Assembly (NCBI GenBank): GCA_944386805.1
Contig: CALXCO010000004.1
Location: 29,872-93,871 of the forward strand
Source of the DNA: an uncultured Clostridia bacterium
GTDB taxonomy: Bacteria; Bacillota; Clostridia; Oscillospirales; Ruminococcaceae
Reading direction: 5' to 3'
DNA length: 64,000 bases
Shown: piece by piece, positions 33,087-42,004 of the stretch
Layout of the letters: each line of letters starts with the position of its first letter
How positions within the stretch are numbered: position 1 is the first letter of the stretch
The notes under the pieces: model-generated
Seen by the model: the letters and a program-made list of their open reading frames with translations, nothing else
The model's database searches: none
What the model was told of the DNA's origin: nothing
Translations under genes and position numbers: made by a program

Positions 33087-34661
33087 ATGCCGGCAATTGC
33101 AATGGCAGCATTATCCAGTAACCGTCTACGAACCGTTCTCGACCGTCTCCCGGAGGGCGATCCGCAGCTGCTTGCGGGTGACCTCAAGGTGTCCAAACAC
33201 CTTCCGGAAGGCGTCGCCTCCAAAGAACTGTATTCCGACATCATCCGCATCGCCTGGCCAAGCTTTGTCGAGCTGATTCTGACCCAGCTGGCCTCGATGG
33301 TCGACCTGATGATGGTCGGCTCCATCGGCGGAGAGGCAAACCCGACGCTGGGCGCACAGGCTCTGACCGCAGTCGGACTTACCACCCAGCCGAAATTCCT
33401 GCTGATGACCGCCTTTATGGCGATGAACACCGGCGTCACTGCTCTGGTTGCCCGGTATAAAGGAATCGGCGACCGGGAAAAAGCCAACCTTGTCGTCCGG
33501 CAGGGACTGATGTTTACCTTCTTTACGACAATCATCCTGTCGATACTGGGCGTCATTTTTGCCCGTCCGATGGTCATTTTCATGGGTTCGACCGAAGAGC
33601 ATGTCACCGTCTGGGCAACCCAGTACTTACAGATCCAGATGGCGGGATTTATCACAATGGCGCTGACAAGTACCATCACAGCATCACTGCGCGGCGTCGG
33701 TGACTCCCGCTCCAGTATGATCTATAACCTGATCGCCAACCTCGTCAACGTCTGTTTCAACTGGCTGCTGATCTACGGCAACCTCGGCTTCCCGGAAATG
33801 GACGTCGCAGGTGCATCGCTGGCAACCGTTATCGGACAGTTCGTCGCATTTATTATCGCGCTCTACCTGCTTCTCAAAGGCAATGGATTCCTCAAGCTGG
33901 AACTCCGGCGTGGGTTTAAACCGGACCGGACAACGCTGAGCGATATGCTGGGAATCGGTATCCCGGCGATGGTCGAACAGCTGCTGATGCGCGCCGGCAT
34001 GATCATCTTCTCCAAAACAGTTGCGTCGCTCGGCACAACCGCCTATGCGACCCACCAGGTCTGCATGAACATTCAGGCACTCTCCTTCATGACCGGTCAG
34101 GCATTCGCCGTCTCGGCCACCACCCTGATGGGACAGTCTCTGGGCAAACGCCGGCCGGATATGGCACAGGCATACTGCTCGCGCACCCGCCGAATCGGTA
34201 TGATCTGTGCGGTTGTTCTGGCGCTGGTCTTTATCTTCTTTGGTGGAAATCTGGTCGGGCTGTACAACAAGGACCCCGAAATCATCCGGGTCGGCGCCCA
34301 TATCCTGCTGATTGTCGCCGTTTTGCAGCCGCTTCAGACCTCCCAGTTTATCATCGCCGGTGGTCTGCGTGGTGCAGGTGACACACGGGCAACAGCTGTG
34401 ATTACCTTCATCACCGTCCTGTTGGTTCGTCCGGTAATCGCCTACGTCCTGATCAATGGCACCAGCATCGGCCTGTATGGTGCATGGATTGCGATGGCAT
34501 GTGACCAGCTGCTCCGTTCGACGCTGGTGCTGCTGCGGTATCAGAGCGGCAAATGGAAGAATATCCGTCTCAAGAGTGATGCTGCGGTCAAAGCAGCCGC
34601 TGTTGAGGAAGAATTGTCCGCAGAAATGGAAGCTGGTGCAGAACCGGAACCGGAAATCTGA
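33087..34661 (+). CDS. MATE family efflux transporter with long N-terminal region and acidic tail
   Basis: The 524-residue reading is longer than the usual 450. About 50 residues precede the first helix (LYSDIIRIAWPSFVELILTQLASMVDLMMVGSIGG) and an Ala/Glu-rich tail follows the last. Core MATE motifs include TAVGLTTQPKFLLMTAFMAMNTGVTALVARYKG and FIIAGGLRGAGDTRATAV. ATG 33087 lies 11 bases after AAGGGAAG; ATG 33102 (MAALSS) is an alternative. The frame is also open to TTG 33006, but that stretch is the structured leader. Substrate unknown; a riboswitch ligand, if confirmed, would be a clue. Confidence 0.88.
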   Translation: MPAIAMAALSSNRLRTVLDRLPEGDPQLLAGDLKVSKHLPEGVASKELYSDIIRIAWPSFVELILTQLASMVDLMMVGSIGGEANPTLGAQALTAVGLTTQPKFLLMTAFMAMNTGVTALVARYKGIGDREKANLVVRQGLMFTFFTTIILSILGVIFARPMVIFMGSTEEHVTVWATQYLQIQMAGFITMALTSTITASLRGVGDSRSSMIYNLIANLVNVCFNWLLIYGNLGFPEMDVAGASLATVIGQFVAFIIALYLLLKGNGFLKLELRRGFKPDRTTLSDMLGIGIPAMVEQLLMRAGMIIFSKTVASLGTTAYATHQVCMNIQALSFMTGQAFAVSATTLMGQSLGKRRPDMAQAYCSRTRRIGMICAVVLALVFIFFGGNLVGLYNKDPEIIRVGAHILLIVAVLQPLQTSQFIIAGGLRGAGDTRATAVITFITVLLVRPVIAYVLINGTSIGLYGAWIAMACDQLLRSTLVLLRYQSGKWKNIRLKSDAAVKAAAVEEELSAEMEAGAEPEPEI

Positions 34662-34693
34662 TCTGTAATCCAATCTACCCCTTTCATTAACTG

Positions 34694-34741
34694 AAACTGC
34701 CTGCCCGAACGCTGGTTTAACCAGTGCCGGGCAGGCAGTTT
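34694..34741. terminator. Strong bidirectional terminator
   Basis: A 14-bp perfect stem AAACTGCCTGCCCG/CGGGCAGGCAGTTT with an inner CTGG/CCAG stem, between convergent genes. Confidence 0.82.
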
Positions 34742-34772
34742 CTCTTTGTCATACGATCTGTAAATCTGTTGT

Positions 34773-35489
34773 TCAGCTGAACCGCTCGCCATTTTCCAGC
34801 AGCATCTGGTCACGCCGGATCAGGTGATAATTGAGCGACAGCCCTTCTTTTGCACCAAACGCATCGCTTAAAAGGGTGGCATTCAGGTTCTGTTCAATTC
34901 CGCAGCATACCTGCATCTGAACCAACAGCCCCTTTTCGGTCAATTCAGTATGAATCGAATAGATCATCGGTTTGAGGTCGATCTCTTTCGGGCCTTTTTT
35001 AGTATGTTTGACAGCGGGAATCCGTTCCTGCTGTAAAAAGGCGTTCCATCGGTCAAGAAGAACCGGATTGTCAATCCCATCGGCAGTAAACAACATGGTA
35101 TAATCCGCTTTGGTGATTTCCGCCGCCTTATGAACCGGCGCCTGAATACGGGTGATACGGATACCTTCCGGAAAAGCGGCGTTGAGTTGGTCCATCAGCT
35201 GGGAAGGCGAACAGTCGACCGTTGTCCGGAAGTCGAAGCTCTCCTCTACCCCTTCGCATCCGAGAAAAATCGGCATCGGGAAGGTCAGGTAGATATGCGG
35301 ATGATACCCCTCGGTATACCAGACCGGGATATTCGCCCGCTGGAAAGTGCGCTGGATGGCACGGTACAGGTCAAGGTGGGAAATATATTTTGCCCGCTCA
35401 AATTTTTTATAAAAAGCGCGGTATTCATAGACATCCCGTCCCTGAATCACGACAATTTTTCTGTTCTGATCAGAGTTTTTCTCACTCAA
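34773..35489 (-). CDS. TIGR03936 family (DUF2344) radical-SAM-associated protein
   Basis: The 238-residue protein has KKFERAKYISHLDLYRAIQRTFQRANIPVWYTEGYHPHIYLTFPMPIFLGCEGVEESFDF, the signature of the DUF2344 family that accompanies, or is fused to, TIGR03960 radical SAM proteins. Function is unknown, with suspected links to RNA modification. The most likely start is TTG at 35489, 11 bases after AAAGGA, overlapping the radical SAM gene by 8 bp; no ATG precedes the conserved region. The overlap implies coupled translation of the pair. Confidence 0.85.
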   Translation of the reverse strand: MSEKNSDQNRKIVVIQGRDVYEYRAFYKKFERAKYISHLDLYRAIQRTFQRANIPVWYTEGYHPHIYLTFPMPIFLGCEGVEESFDFRTTVDCSPSQLMDQLNAAFPEGIRITRIQAPVHKAAEITKADYTMLFTADGIDNPVLLDRWNAFLQQERIPAVKHTKKGPKEIDLKPMIYSIHTELTEKGLLVQMQVCCGIEQNLNATLLSDAFGAKEGLSLNYHLIRRDQMLLENGERFS

Positions 35490-37332
35490 CGCAGACACCG
35501 TCCTTTCTGTCCAGCAGCCGGGAAGCACCACAGCCTGCACACTGTTCGCGGCAGTTTTTGGTTACTTCGGCACGCTGCGCCTTTTCCCATTCCCGTTTGA
35601 GGAAGTTCTTGGAGACGCCGACGTCAATATGGTCCCAGGGCAGAATCTCGTCCAGATCACGGGTACGGCTGGCGTAAAATTCGACCGTCAGGCCGGCCTC
35701 GCGGATGGCTTCCATCCATTTGTCATAGTCAAAGCACTCGCTCCAGCTGTCCAGACGGCAGCCCTTTTTCCAGGCGAGGTAGATGGCTCTTCCCACCCTG
35801 CGGTCACCGCGGGCAATGACCCCTTCCAGTACGCTGGTATGGACGTCATGCCATGCGACGCTGATTTTACGGGAGCGGATGGAATCGAGCAATGCAGCCT
35901 GTTTGCGCTCAATCGTCGCGAAGTCATCCTGTCCGACCCACTGGAACGGGGTGTCACACTTCGGAACAAAAACTGCGACCGAAATCGATACACTGACCAT
36001 CTTGCGGGGACGTTTTTCGAGGCTGAAATAGAGGTCGACAATCCGCTGGGCAAGCCGTCCGATATCCCGGACATCCTCGTCCGTCTCGGTCGGCAGGCTG
36101 GACATAAAATACAGCTTGACCGAGGTATAGCCGCCTTCAAAGGCGATCTTGCAGGTATTCATGATCTCGTCTTCATCGACATTCTTATTGATGACATTGC
36201 GCATCCGCTGGTTGCCTGCTTCCGGAGCAAATGTCAAACCGGTCTTATGAATCCGGCTGACCTTTTCCAGCAGTTCTTCCGAGAAGTTATCCACCCGCAG
36301 CGACGGCAGCGACAGCCCGATTTTTTTCTCATCGGTATAGTCGATCATCCGGGTCAGCAGCTCCTCAACCTGCGGATGGTCGGAAGTCGAAAGGCTGGAG
36401 AGAGACAGTTCATCATAACCGGTCGAATCACACAATGCTTTCCCCTGTGCGCAGAGGACGTCGGGATTCTTGGCACGCAGCGGGCGGTAGATAAAACCTG
36501 CCTGACAGAAACGGCAGCCGCGGATACATCCGCGCATAACCTCCAGAACCGCACGGTCATGTACCGTCTCCATATACGGTACAATAAAAGTCGAAGGATA
36601 ACGGACGCTGGACATATCCTGAATAATCCGCTTGGTGACCTTTGCGGGCGCACCTTCGGTCGGTGTGACGGCTGCAATTGTCCCGTCGTCATGATAGCTG
36701 ACCTCGTAAAGGGACGGCACGTAAATGCCGGGAATCTGTGCGGCACGGCGGAGGAATTCATGTTTGGTATAGCTGCCGTCCGCCTTCATTCCACGGTAAA
36801 GGGCGATCATTTCCATCATGACCTCTTCCCCTTCGCCGATCTGGAACAGGTCGATGAAGTCGGCCAGTGGTTCCGGGTTGCTGGCGCAGGGACCGCCGGC
36901 GATGATAACCGGGGCATCTTCGGCGCGTTCGGCGGCAAGCGGGTTCAGCCCGGCGAGGTCAAGCATATTGAGCACATTGGTATAAGACAGCTCATACTGG
37001 AGCGAAAAGCCGATTACATCAAACTCGCTCAGCGGGTCGAGGCTTTCCAGTCCATAGAGCGGCAGACCCTTTTCCCGCATCAGTGCTTCAAAGTCGGTCC
37101 AGGGGGTATAGACCCGCTCTGCCCAGCAATGCGGGTCGGCGTTAATGATATCGTACAGGATTTTCAATCCCAGATGGGACATACCAATTTCATAGGTATC
37201 CGGGAAACCGAGAGCTATACGGAAATCGACCGTATTCTTATCCTTGACAATGCTGTGCAGTTCGCCGCCGATATACCGTGCGGGCTTCTGCACCTTTAAA
37301 AGCAGGGGTTCCAGCTGTTCTTTTACGTTCAT
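35482..37332 (-). CDS. TIGR03960 family B12-binding radical SAM protein
   Basis: The 616-residue protein has an N-terminal B12-binding-like region (FRIALGFPDTYEIGMSHLGLKILYDIIN), a radical SAM cluster motif (EVMRGCIRGCRFCQAGFIYRP, CxxxCxxC near residue 270) and a C-terminal TIGR03960-type region ending with GASRLLDRKDG. In many Firmicutes it sits with TIGR03936, as here, often near rplU-rpmA or rng; those are absent. The reaction is unproven. AAAGGA precedes ATG by 7 bases. Confidence 0.9.
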   Translation of the reverse strand: MNVKEQLEPLLLKVQKPARYIGGELHSIVKDKNTVDFRIALGFPDTYEIGMSHLGLKILYDIINADPHCWAERVYTPWTDFEALMREKGLPLYGLESLDPLSEFDVIGFSLQYELSYTNVLNMLDLAGLNPLAAERAEDAPVIIAGGPCASNPEPLADFIDLFQIGEGEEVMMEMIALYRGMKADGSYTKHEFLRRAAQIPGIYVPSLYEVSYHDDGTIAAVTPTEGAPAKVTKRIIQDMSSVRYPSTFIVPYMETVHDRAVLEVMRGCIRGCRFCQAGFIYRPLRAKNPDVLCAQGKALCDSTGYDELSLSSLSTSDHPQVEELLTRMIDYTDEKKIGLSLPSLRVDNFSEELLEKVSRIHKTGLTFAPEAGNQRMRNVINKNVDEDEIMNTCKIAFEGGYTSVKLYFMSSLPTETDEDVRDIGRLAQRIVDLYFSLEKRPRKMVSVSISVAVFVPKCDTPFQWVGQDDFATIERKQAALLDSIRSRKISVAWHDVHTSVLEGVIARGDRRVGRAIYLAWKKGCRLDSWSECFDYDKWMEAIREAGLTVEFYASRTRDLDEILPWDHIDVGVSKNFLKREWEKAQRAEVTKNCREQCAGCGASRLLDRKDGVCVE

Positions 37333-37376
37333 ATCATGTTCCTTTCGGGAAATTTTAAGGTCAACCCTTGACAGGG

Positions 37377-38648
37377 TCAGCCTTTGCCTTTGATCTTTTT
37401 CCAGTAGGCAGCAGCTGCCTGTTCATTCTTATTATCGGCGGGGTGATAATACACCCGGCCCTTAAGGGCATCGGGCAGATACTGCTGCTCGACCCAGCGG
37501 TTCGGGAAATCATGCGGATAGAGATAAAACTGTCCCTTGACCTTCTGGTCTTCCCCGTCAAAATGCTTGTTTTGCAGGGTACGCGGAATCGGACCGCTGC
37601 GTCCTGCTTTCAGGTCGGCCATTGCCTCATTGATCGCATTGTGGGCGGTGTTGGACTTGGGAGAAGTCGCGACCAGAATGACTGCGTCGGCAAGCGGCAG
37701 CCGCGCTTCCGGCAATCCCACCTGCATCGCAATATCACATGCCGCCTTGACAATCGGGATAATCTGCGGATAAGCCAGTCCGACGTCCTCACAGGCGCAC
37801 ACCATCAGCCGCCGGCAGGCGGAAATCAGGTCCCCTGCTTCCAGCAATCTTGCAAGGTAATGAATCGCCGCATCCGGGTCAGAGCCGCGCATCGACTTCT
37901 GATAGGCCGAAACGATGTCATAATGCTCGTCCCCGTCCCGGTCGTACCGCATTGCACTGCGCTGGGACAGTTCCCGCGCTTTCTCCATTGTAACCAGCCG
38001 GCTGCCGTCCTCCATTTTATCGGCAGACAGTGCCAGCAGTTCGACGGTATTGAGTGCCTTCCGCACATCGCCGCCGCAGGCACGCGCAATATGTGCGCTA
38101 ACCCCACTTTCCAGCTGAATCGGAAATCCCATCTCAGCGGAAAGCTGGTCAAATCCCCGTAATACCGCTTTTTCGACCTCTTCCGGCTCGACCGCCTTGA
38201 ATTCAAAGACGGTACAGCGGGAAAGAATCGCGCCGTAGATATAAAAATACGGATTTTCGGTGGTGGAGGCAATCAGGGTGATTCGGCCGTCCTCGATATA
38301 TTCCAGCAGCGACTGCTGCTGCTTTTTGTTGAGGTACTGAATCTCATCGAGATAGAGCACAACCCCCTGATAGCCGGAAATCGAATCAAGGTCTTCGACA
38401 ACTGCCTTGATATCCGCCAGCGAAGCATTGGTACCGTTGAGCTTGTGCAGCTTTTTCCCGGCACGCTGGGCGATAATCCGGGCAACGGTCGTCTTTCCGA
38501 CCCCGGACGGGCCGTAAAAGATCATATTCGGGATTCTGCCGCCTTCGATGATGCGGGAGAGCGCGCCCTTCTCTCCGAGAAGATGTTTTTGCCCGACAAC
38601 CTCGTCCAGTGTTTTGGGGCGCAGATGGTCGGCCAGTGGTGAAGACAT
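37377..38648 (-). CDS. rarA: Replication-associated recombination protein A (AAA+ ATPase)
   Basis: The 423-residue RarA/MgsA/WRNIP1-type clamp-loader-like ATPase acts at stalled replication forks. Motifs: LADHLRPKTLDEVVGQKHLLGEKGALSRII, Walker A GPSGVGKTT, Walker B LYLDEIQYLNKKQQQ, sensor 1 LIASTTENP, arginine finger LSRC, and the C-terminal RSMRGSDPDAAIHYLARLLEAG and QYLPDALKGRVYYHP. Full length for the family. It is a single gene between the radical SAM pair and the divergent ROK gene. Confidence 0.94.
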   Translation of the reverse strand: MSSPLADHLRPKTLDEVVGQKHLLGEKGALSRIIEGGRIPNMIFYGPSGVGKTTVARIIAQRAGKKLHKLNGTNASLADIKAVVEDLDSISGYQGVVLYLDEIQYLNKKQQQSLLEYIEDGRITLIASTTENPYFYIYGAILSRCTVFEFKAVEPEEVEKAVLRGFDQLSAEMGFPIQLESGVSAHIARACGGDVRKALNTVELLALSADKMEDGSRLVTMEKARELSQRSAMRYDRDGDEHYDIVSAYQKSMRGSDPDAAIHYLARLLEAGDLISACRRLMVCACEDVGLAYPQIIPIVKAACDIAMQVGLPEARLPLADAVILVATSPKSNTAHNAINEAMADLKAGRSGPIPRTLQNKHFDGEDQKVKGQFYLYPHDFPNRWVEQQYLPDALKGRVYYHPADNKNEQAAAAYWKKIKGKG

Positions 38649-38757
38649 ATTTCCTCCCGCCTTTCGTCAGATGGATATTGTAACCTTTATTATACCATTA
38701 CGCAGCCCTAAAAGCAAAGATATTTTTCTGACAGGTACCCGGTAAAAGTATCCGCGC

Positions 38758-38786
38758 TTGCCAATCTTCGCAAAATCGGTTAATAT
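38758..38786 (+). promoter_or_regulatory. Promoter of ROK regulator gene
   Basis: TTGCCA, a 17-bp spacer and TAATAT, 30 bp before the start codon. Confidence 0.6.
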
Positions 38787-38816
38787 TATAAGTATCACTG
38801 ATAAGGATGATGAAAG

Positions 38817-39944
38817 ATGAAGGAACAGCGGACCAGCCGCGACATCAAAAAGAATAACCGAATCCGTACCCTGCGCTGTATTCTCAGCTGCGATCGCATT
38901 TCCCAGCCGGAACTGGCAGCAAAGCTGCAAAACAGCTGGCCGACTGTTTTGCAGAACGTCCGGGAACTGATGGAGATGGGGCTGGTGCAGGAAGTCGGCG
39001 AATTCGCCTCCACCGGCGGCAGAAAAGCACGGGCGTTTGCACCGGTCCGGGACGCCAGAATGGCAGCCGGCATCGAAATCACCCAGAACCATATCGGCAT
39101 GGTTCTGACCAACCTGTCGGGTGAGCTGGTAAAATATGAACGCAGAAAAAAGGAATTCTCCCCAACCGAAAGCTACAGTCAGGCACTCGGTGAAATGGTC
39201 AGGGAATTTACAGCCGGATGCGGCATCTCTGAAGAGAATCTGCTGGGATGCGGTATTGCACTGCCGGGAATTCTCGACCAGACAGGGAAAACGTTTGTCC
39301 TCTCACATGTACTGGGTACTGAGAACATGCCGACAGAATTTTTTTCACGGTATATTCCCTTTCCGTGCCTGTTTGTCAACGATGCAAGTGCCGCCGGAAT
39401 GGCGGAGGTATGGGGAGAAGACGCGCCCGGTAATGTCGTCTACCTCTCGCTGAGCAACAGTGTCGGCGGCGCAATTCTGACCGGCGGAAAGCTGTATAAT
39501 GGAGACCGTCTGCGGGCAGGCGAATTTGGACATATGACGCTGGTGATGGACGGGAAGCCCTGTTACTGCGGCAAACGTGGGTGTCTGGACGCCTATTGCT
39601 CGGCAAAGGTTCTGACACAACATACAGATGGCAATCTGGAACAGTTTTTTGACCTGCTCAGGGCAGCAAATGACCCGGCCATTACAGCGGTATGGAAGGA
39701 ATATCTGGGGTACCTGACAACAGCAGTAAACAACCTGCGGATGGTATTTGACTGCACGGTGATCGCAGGCGGGTATGTCGGCGGATATCTCGAAGAATAT
39801 GGAAACGAAATCCGGCAGCTTCTTTCTGAACGCAACACTTTTGAAGCAGACGCGGGTTATTTCCGGTTTTGCCGGTACAAACGGGAGGCCTCCGCGATGG
39901 GAGCTGCCCTGATGCAGATTGAACAGTTTATACAGCAGCTGTAA
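38817..39944 (+). CDS. ROK-family transcriptional regulator (XylR/NagC type)
   Basis: The 375-residue protein has an N-terminal winged helix (KNNRIRTLRCILSCDRISQPELAAKLQNSWPTVLQNVRELMEMGLVQE) and a ROK sugar-kinase-like domain. The latter has GCGIALPGILD, VNDASAAGMAEVWG, GGAILTGGKLYNGDRLRAGEFGHMTL and the zinc-binding CYCGKRGCLDAYCS. Such proteins repress sugar-use genes until their sugar binds. The polyol dehydrogenase gene downstream is the obvious target; tandem TTTATAAA sites in its promoter are candidate operators. AAGGA precedes the start. Confidence 0.92.
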   Translation: MKEQRTSRDIKKNNRIRTLRCILSCDRISQPELAAKLQNSWPTVLQNVRELMEMGLVQEVGEFASTGGRKARAFAPVRDARMAAGIEITQNHIGMVLTNLSGELVKYERRKKEFSPTESYSQALGEMVREFTAGCGISEENLLGCGIALPGILDQTGKTFVLSHVLGTENMPTEFFSRYIPFPCLFVNDASAAGMAEVWGEDAPGNVVYLSLSNSVGGAILTGGKLYNGDRLRAGEFGHMTLVMDGKPCYCGKRGCLDAYCSAKVLTQHTDGNLEQFFDLLRAANDPAITAVWKEYLGYLTTAVNNLRMVFDCTVIAGGYVGGYLEEYGNEIRQLLSERNTFEADAGYFRFCRYKREASAMGAALMQIEQFIQQL

Positions 39945-39981
39945 CACAGACGGAGCAGACAGACTCCGTCTGTGTTTTTTT
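39944..39981 (+). terminator. Rho-independent terminator after ROK gene
   Basis: ACACAGACGGAG/CTCCGTCTGTGT stem and T7. Confidence 0.9.
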
Positions 39982-40001
39982 GCAAAAAACGCCTGAACCC
40001 C

Positions 40002-40066
40002 TTGACAAACGTAAAAAAGAGTGCTTTAATATAGATACATTTATAAATACTTTATAAAAGTAAATG
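40002..40066 (+). promoter_or_regulatory. Promoter and operator-like repeats of the dehydrogenase gene
   Basis: A perfect TTGACA, a 17-bp spacer and TTTAAT (40025-40030) are followed by two TTTATAAA palindromes 11 bp apart (40040, 40051) inside a CATTTA/TAAATG frame (40038-40066). The position just after the transcription start fits repression, perhaps by the ROK protein. Confidence 0.6.
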
Positions 40067-40089
40067 CAGAATAAATGGAGGCGTCAGCT

Positions 40090-41145
40090 ATGCAGGGCAA
40101 AATGAAAGTCGCCGTCATGAACGGCATCGGACAAATGGGCTTTATCGAACGGGATATCCCGACCCCTGGCCCGGATGAGGTACTGGTCAAACTGGAATAT
40201 GTCGGCATCTGCGGCAGTGATATGCACTATTATGAAACGGGTGCAATCGGGAACTATGTCGTCAAACCGCCTTTCGTGCTGGGACATGAACCGGGCGGCA
40301 GAGTTGTCGAAGTTGGTGCAAACGTCCACCATCTTAAAGTCGGCGACCGGGTCGCACTGGAACCCGGAAAAACCTGCGGACACTGTGAATTCTGCCGGAA
40401 AGGCGAATACAACCTCTGCCCGGATGTCATTTTCTTTGCGACCCCTCCGGTCGACGGCGTATTTCAGGAATATGTCGCCCATGAAGCAGCCCTCTGCTTT
40501 AAGCTGCCGGACAATGTCAGCACGATGGAAGGTGCTCTGATCGAACCGCTGGCAGTTGGTTTCCATGCGGCCAACCAGGGCGGCGCACATGCCGGTCAGA
40601 CTGCGGTTGTTCTGGGTGCTGGCTGTATCGGGCTGGTGTCCATGATGGCACTGAAAGCGGAAGGTGTATCGAGAGTATATGTCGTGGATCTGATGCAGAA
40701 GCGGCTGGATAAGGCAGTCGAGCTGGGCGCGGACGGTGTCATCAACGGCCGGGAACAGGATGCGGTCGAAGCTGTCATGCAGCTGACCGGCGGCAGAGGC
40801 TGTGATCTGGTCATCGAGACATCCGGCACCGAAATCTGCACCCGTCAGGCCATTTCGATGACCCGAAAAGGCGCAACCATTGTACTGGTCGGATACAGCA
40901 AATCGGGTGAAATGACGCTGCCGCTGAGTCTGGCACTGGATAAGGAACTGACCTTCAAAACAGTTTTTCGTTACCGCCATATCTACCCGATGGCCATTGA
41001 CGCAGTTGCCGCCGGTAAGGTCAACCTCAAGGGAATTGTCACCGATATCTTTGATTTTGACGATATCCAGAACGCGATGGACCGCAGTGTTTCGGATAAA
41101 AACAATATTGTAAAAGCCGTCGTCCGCATCGCAAAAGACTGCTGA
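40090..41145 (+). CDS. Zinc-dependent polyol (xylitol/sorbitol) dehydrogenase family protein
   Basis: The 351-residue medium-chain dehydrogenase has a catalytic zinc site (GICGSDMHYY with Cys; GHEPGGRVVEVG with His-Glu), a structural zinc lobe CGHCEFCRKGEYNLC, and the NAD fold VLGAGCIGLVSMMALKAEGVSRVYVVD. The Asp after the last strand favours NAD. It resembles xylitol/sorbitol dehydrogenases and would interconvert polyols and ketoses such as xylulose or fructose. TGGAGGCG precedes ATG 40090; the frame is open from 40075. It is monocistronic and next to a ROK regulator. Confidence 0.88.
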   Translation: MQGKMKVAVMNGIGQMGFIERDIPTPGPDEVLVKLEYVGICGSDMHYYETGAIGNYVVKPPFVLGHEPGGRVVEVGANVHHLKVGDRVALEPGKTCGHCEFCRKGEYNLCPDVIFFATPPVDGVFQEYVAHEAALCFKLPDNVSTMEGALIEPLAVGFHAANQGGAHAGQTAVVLGAGCIGLVSMMALKAEGVSRVYVVDLMQKRLDKAVELGADGVINGREQDAVEAVMQLTGGRGCDLVIETSGTEICTRQAISMTRKGATIVLVGYSKSGEMTLPLSLALDKELTFKTVFRYRHIYPMAIDAVAAGKVNLKGIVTDIFDFDDIQNAMDRSVSDKNNIVKAVVRIAKDC

Positions 41146-41155
41146 TGAACTGCAA

Positions 41156-41422
41156 AACAGAAGGTATGCAATGTACACCTTCCGTTTCAGGCTGTCGATA
41201 AAAACAGGTTCTGTCTCTTATTTTCGCCGTTGCCATGCTCTGCTATGGCAACGGCTGCGTTTTTTGGAGGGTTGCGCGCTTACGCGCGCCCAGGGCTGCC
41301 GCCCTGAACCTGCTATCCATAAAAATAACACCCGAAAACGATTTGGACGGATAGCAGAAATATCATAAAACAGGTTTTTCGACAAACCCAAACGGAAGGT
41401 ATGCAATACACGCCTTCCGTTT
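41156..41422. repeat. Small palindromic element between duplicated terminator-like sequences
   Basis: GAAGGTATGCAAT occurs twice (about 41162 and 41396), each time as part of a hairpin closed by CCTTCCGTTT. Between the copies, TGTCGATAAAAACAGG (41194) and its rough complement ending TTTTTCGACA (about 41380) look like imperfect terminal inverted repeats of a roughly 190-bp element. Inside are a terminator (GCCGTTGCCAT/ATGGCAACGGC plus T6, 41227-41263), GCGCGC palindromes and CAGGGCTGCCGCCCTG. No coding sequence is present. It is MITE-like. Confidence 0.55.
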
Positions 41423-41444
41423 TTATATGCGTATTTCCGGCAGT

Positions 41445-41978
41445 TCAAAGAACCTGCCGCATAGCTTCGGTAATCATCCTCAGATCTTCAAAATTCACAA
41501 AATCAACCTTCTGATTATAGGTCTGCACAATCATCCGGTCTTCATCCGACCATTGTTCTGATGGCCTGGCTTTAATTGAACGAATCAGCAGAGCCATCAT
41601 CATTTTATGGGAAAGATGCAGCTTTTCATAATCAATCGCACCCCTGAGGTGAAAACTCTGCGTCCTGTCCAGAATATTCTCCGGCAGCTGGCGTTGCAGC
41701 GCAGTTTGCAGATTCCGGCAGTTTTCAGGTCTGGCAGGGTCTGCCAGACCGACCGTCACGACAATCAGTTTTGCAGTGTCGGGAAGGTTTTTGACCGTTG
41801 TTTTCAGCCCTTTGATTCCACCCGCATATAATCCGCCCAGATGGACAACCGCATCATAACCCGACAGGGATTTCACCCTGTCATAACTCACCACTTCCCA
41901 TCCGGTCAGCTGAGATAATTTCTGTGCGTAACGCTTTGTCGAACCGTATACGGTCCCATAAATAATCATACCCTTCAT
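41445..41978 (-). CDS. Flavodoxin-like (HemG-type) domain protein
   Basis: The 177-residue protein begins MKGMIIYGTVYGSTKRYAQKLS, a flavodoxin FMN-phosphate loop, followed by YDAVVHLGGLYAGGIKGLK and KLIVVTVGLADP, as in the flavodoxin_5/protoporphyrinogen-oxidase-like family. The second half (LRGAIDYEKLHLSHKMMMALLIRSI) also fits that family. It probably binds FMN; no heme genes are near, so its electron partner is unknown. It starts 26 bp after DUF4037 and may share its transcript. Confidence 0.8.
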   Translation of the reverse strand: MKGMIIYGTVYGSTKRYAQKLSQLTGWEVVSYDRVKSLSGYDAVVHLGGLYAGGIKGLKTTVKNLPDTAKLIVVTVGLADPARPENCRNLQTALQRQLPENILDRTQSFHLRGAIDYEKLHLSHKMMMALLIRSIKARPSEQWSDEDRMIVQTYNQKVDFVNFEDLRMITEAMRQVL

Positions 41979-42004
41979 TGCAGCACCTTCATGTTTTTCG
42001 GATT

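Noticed and set aside
35629..37299. Plus-strand open frame of 556 codons over the radical SAM gene
   Set aside because: It is antisense to the complete TIGR03960 protein, with no start signal or recognizable domain.
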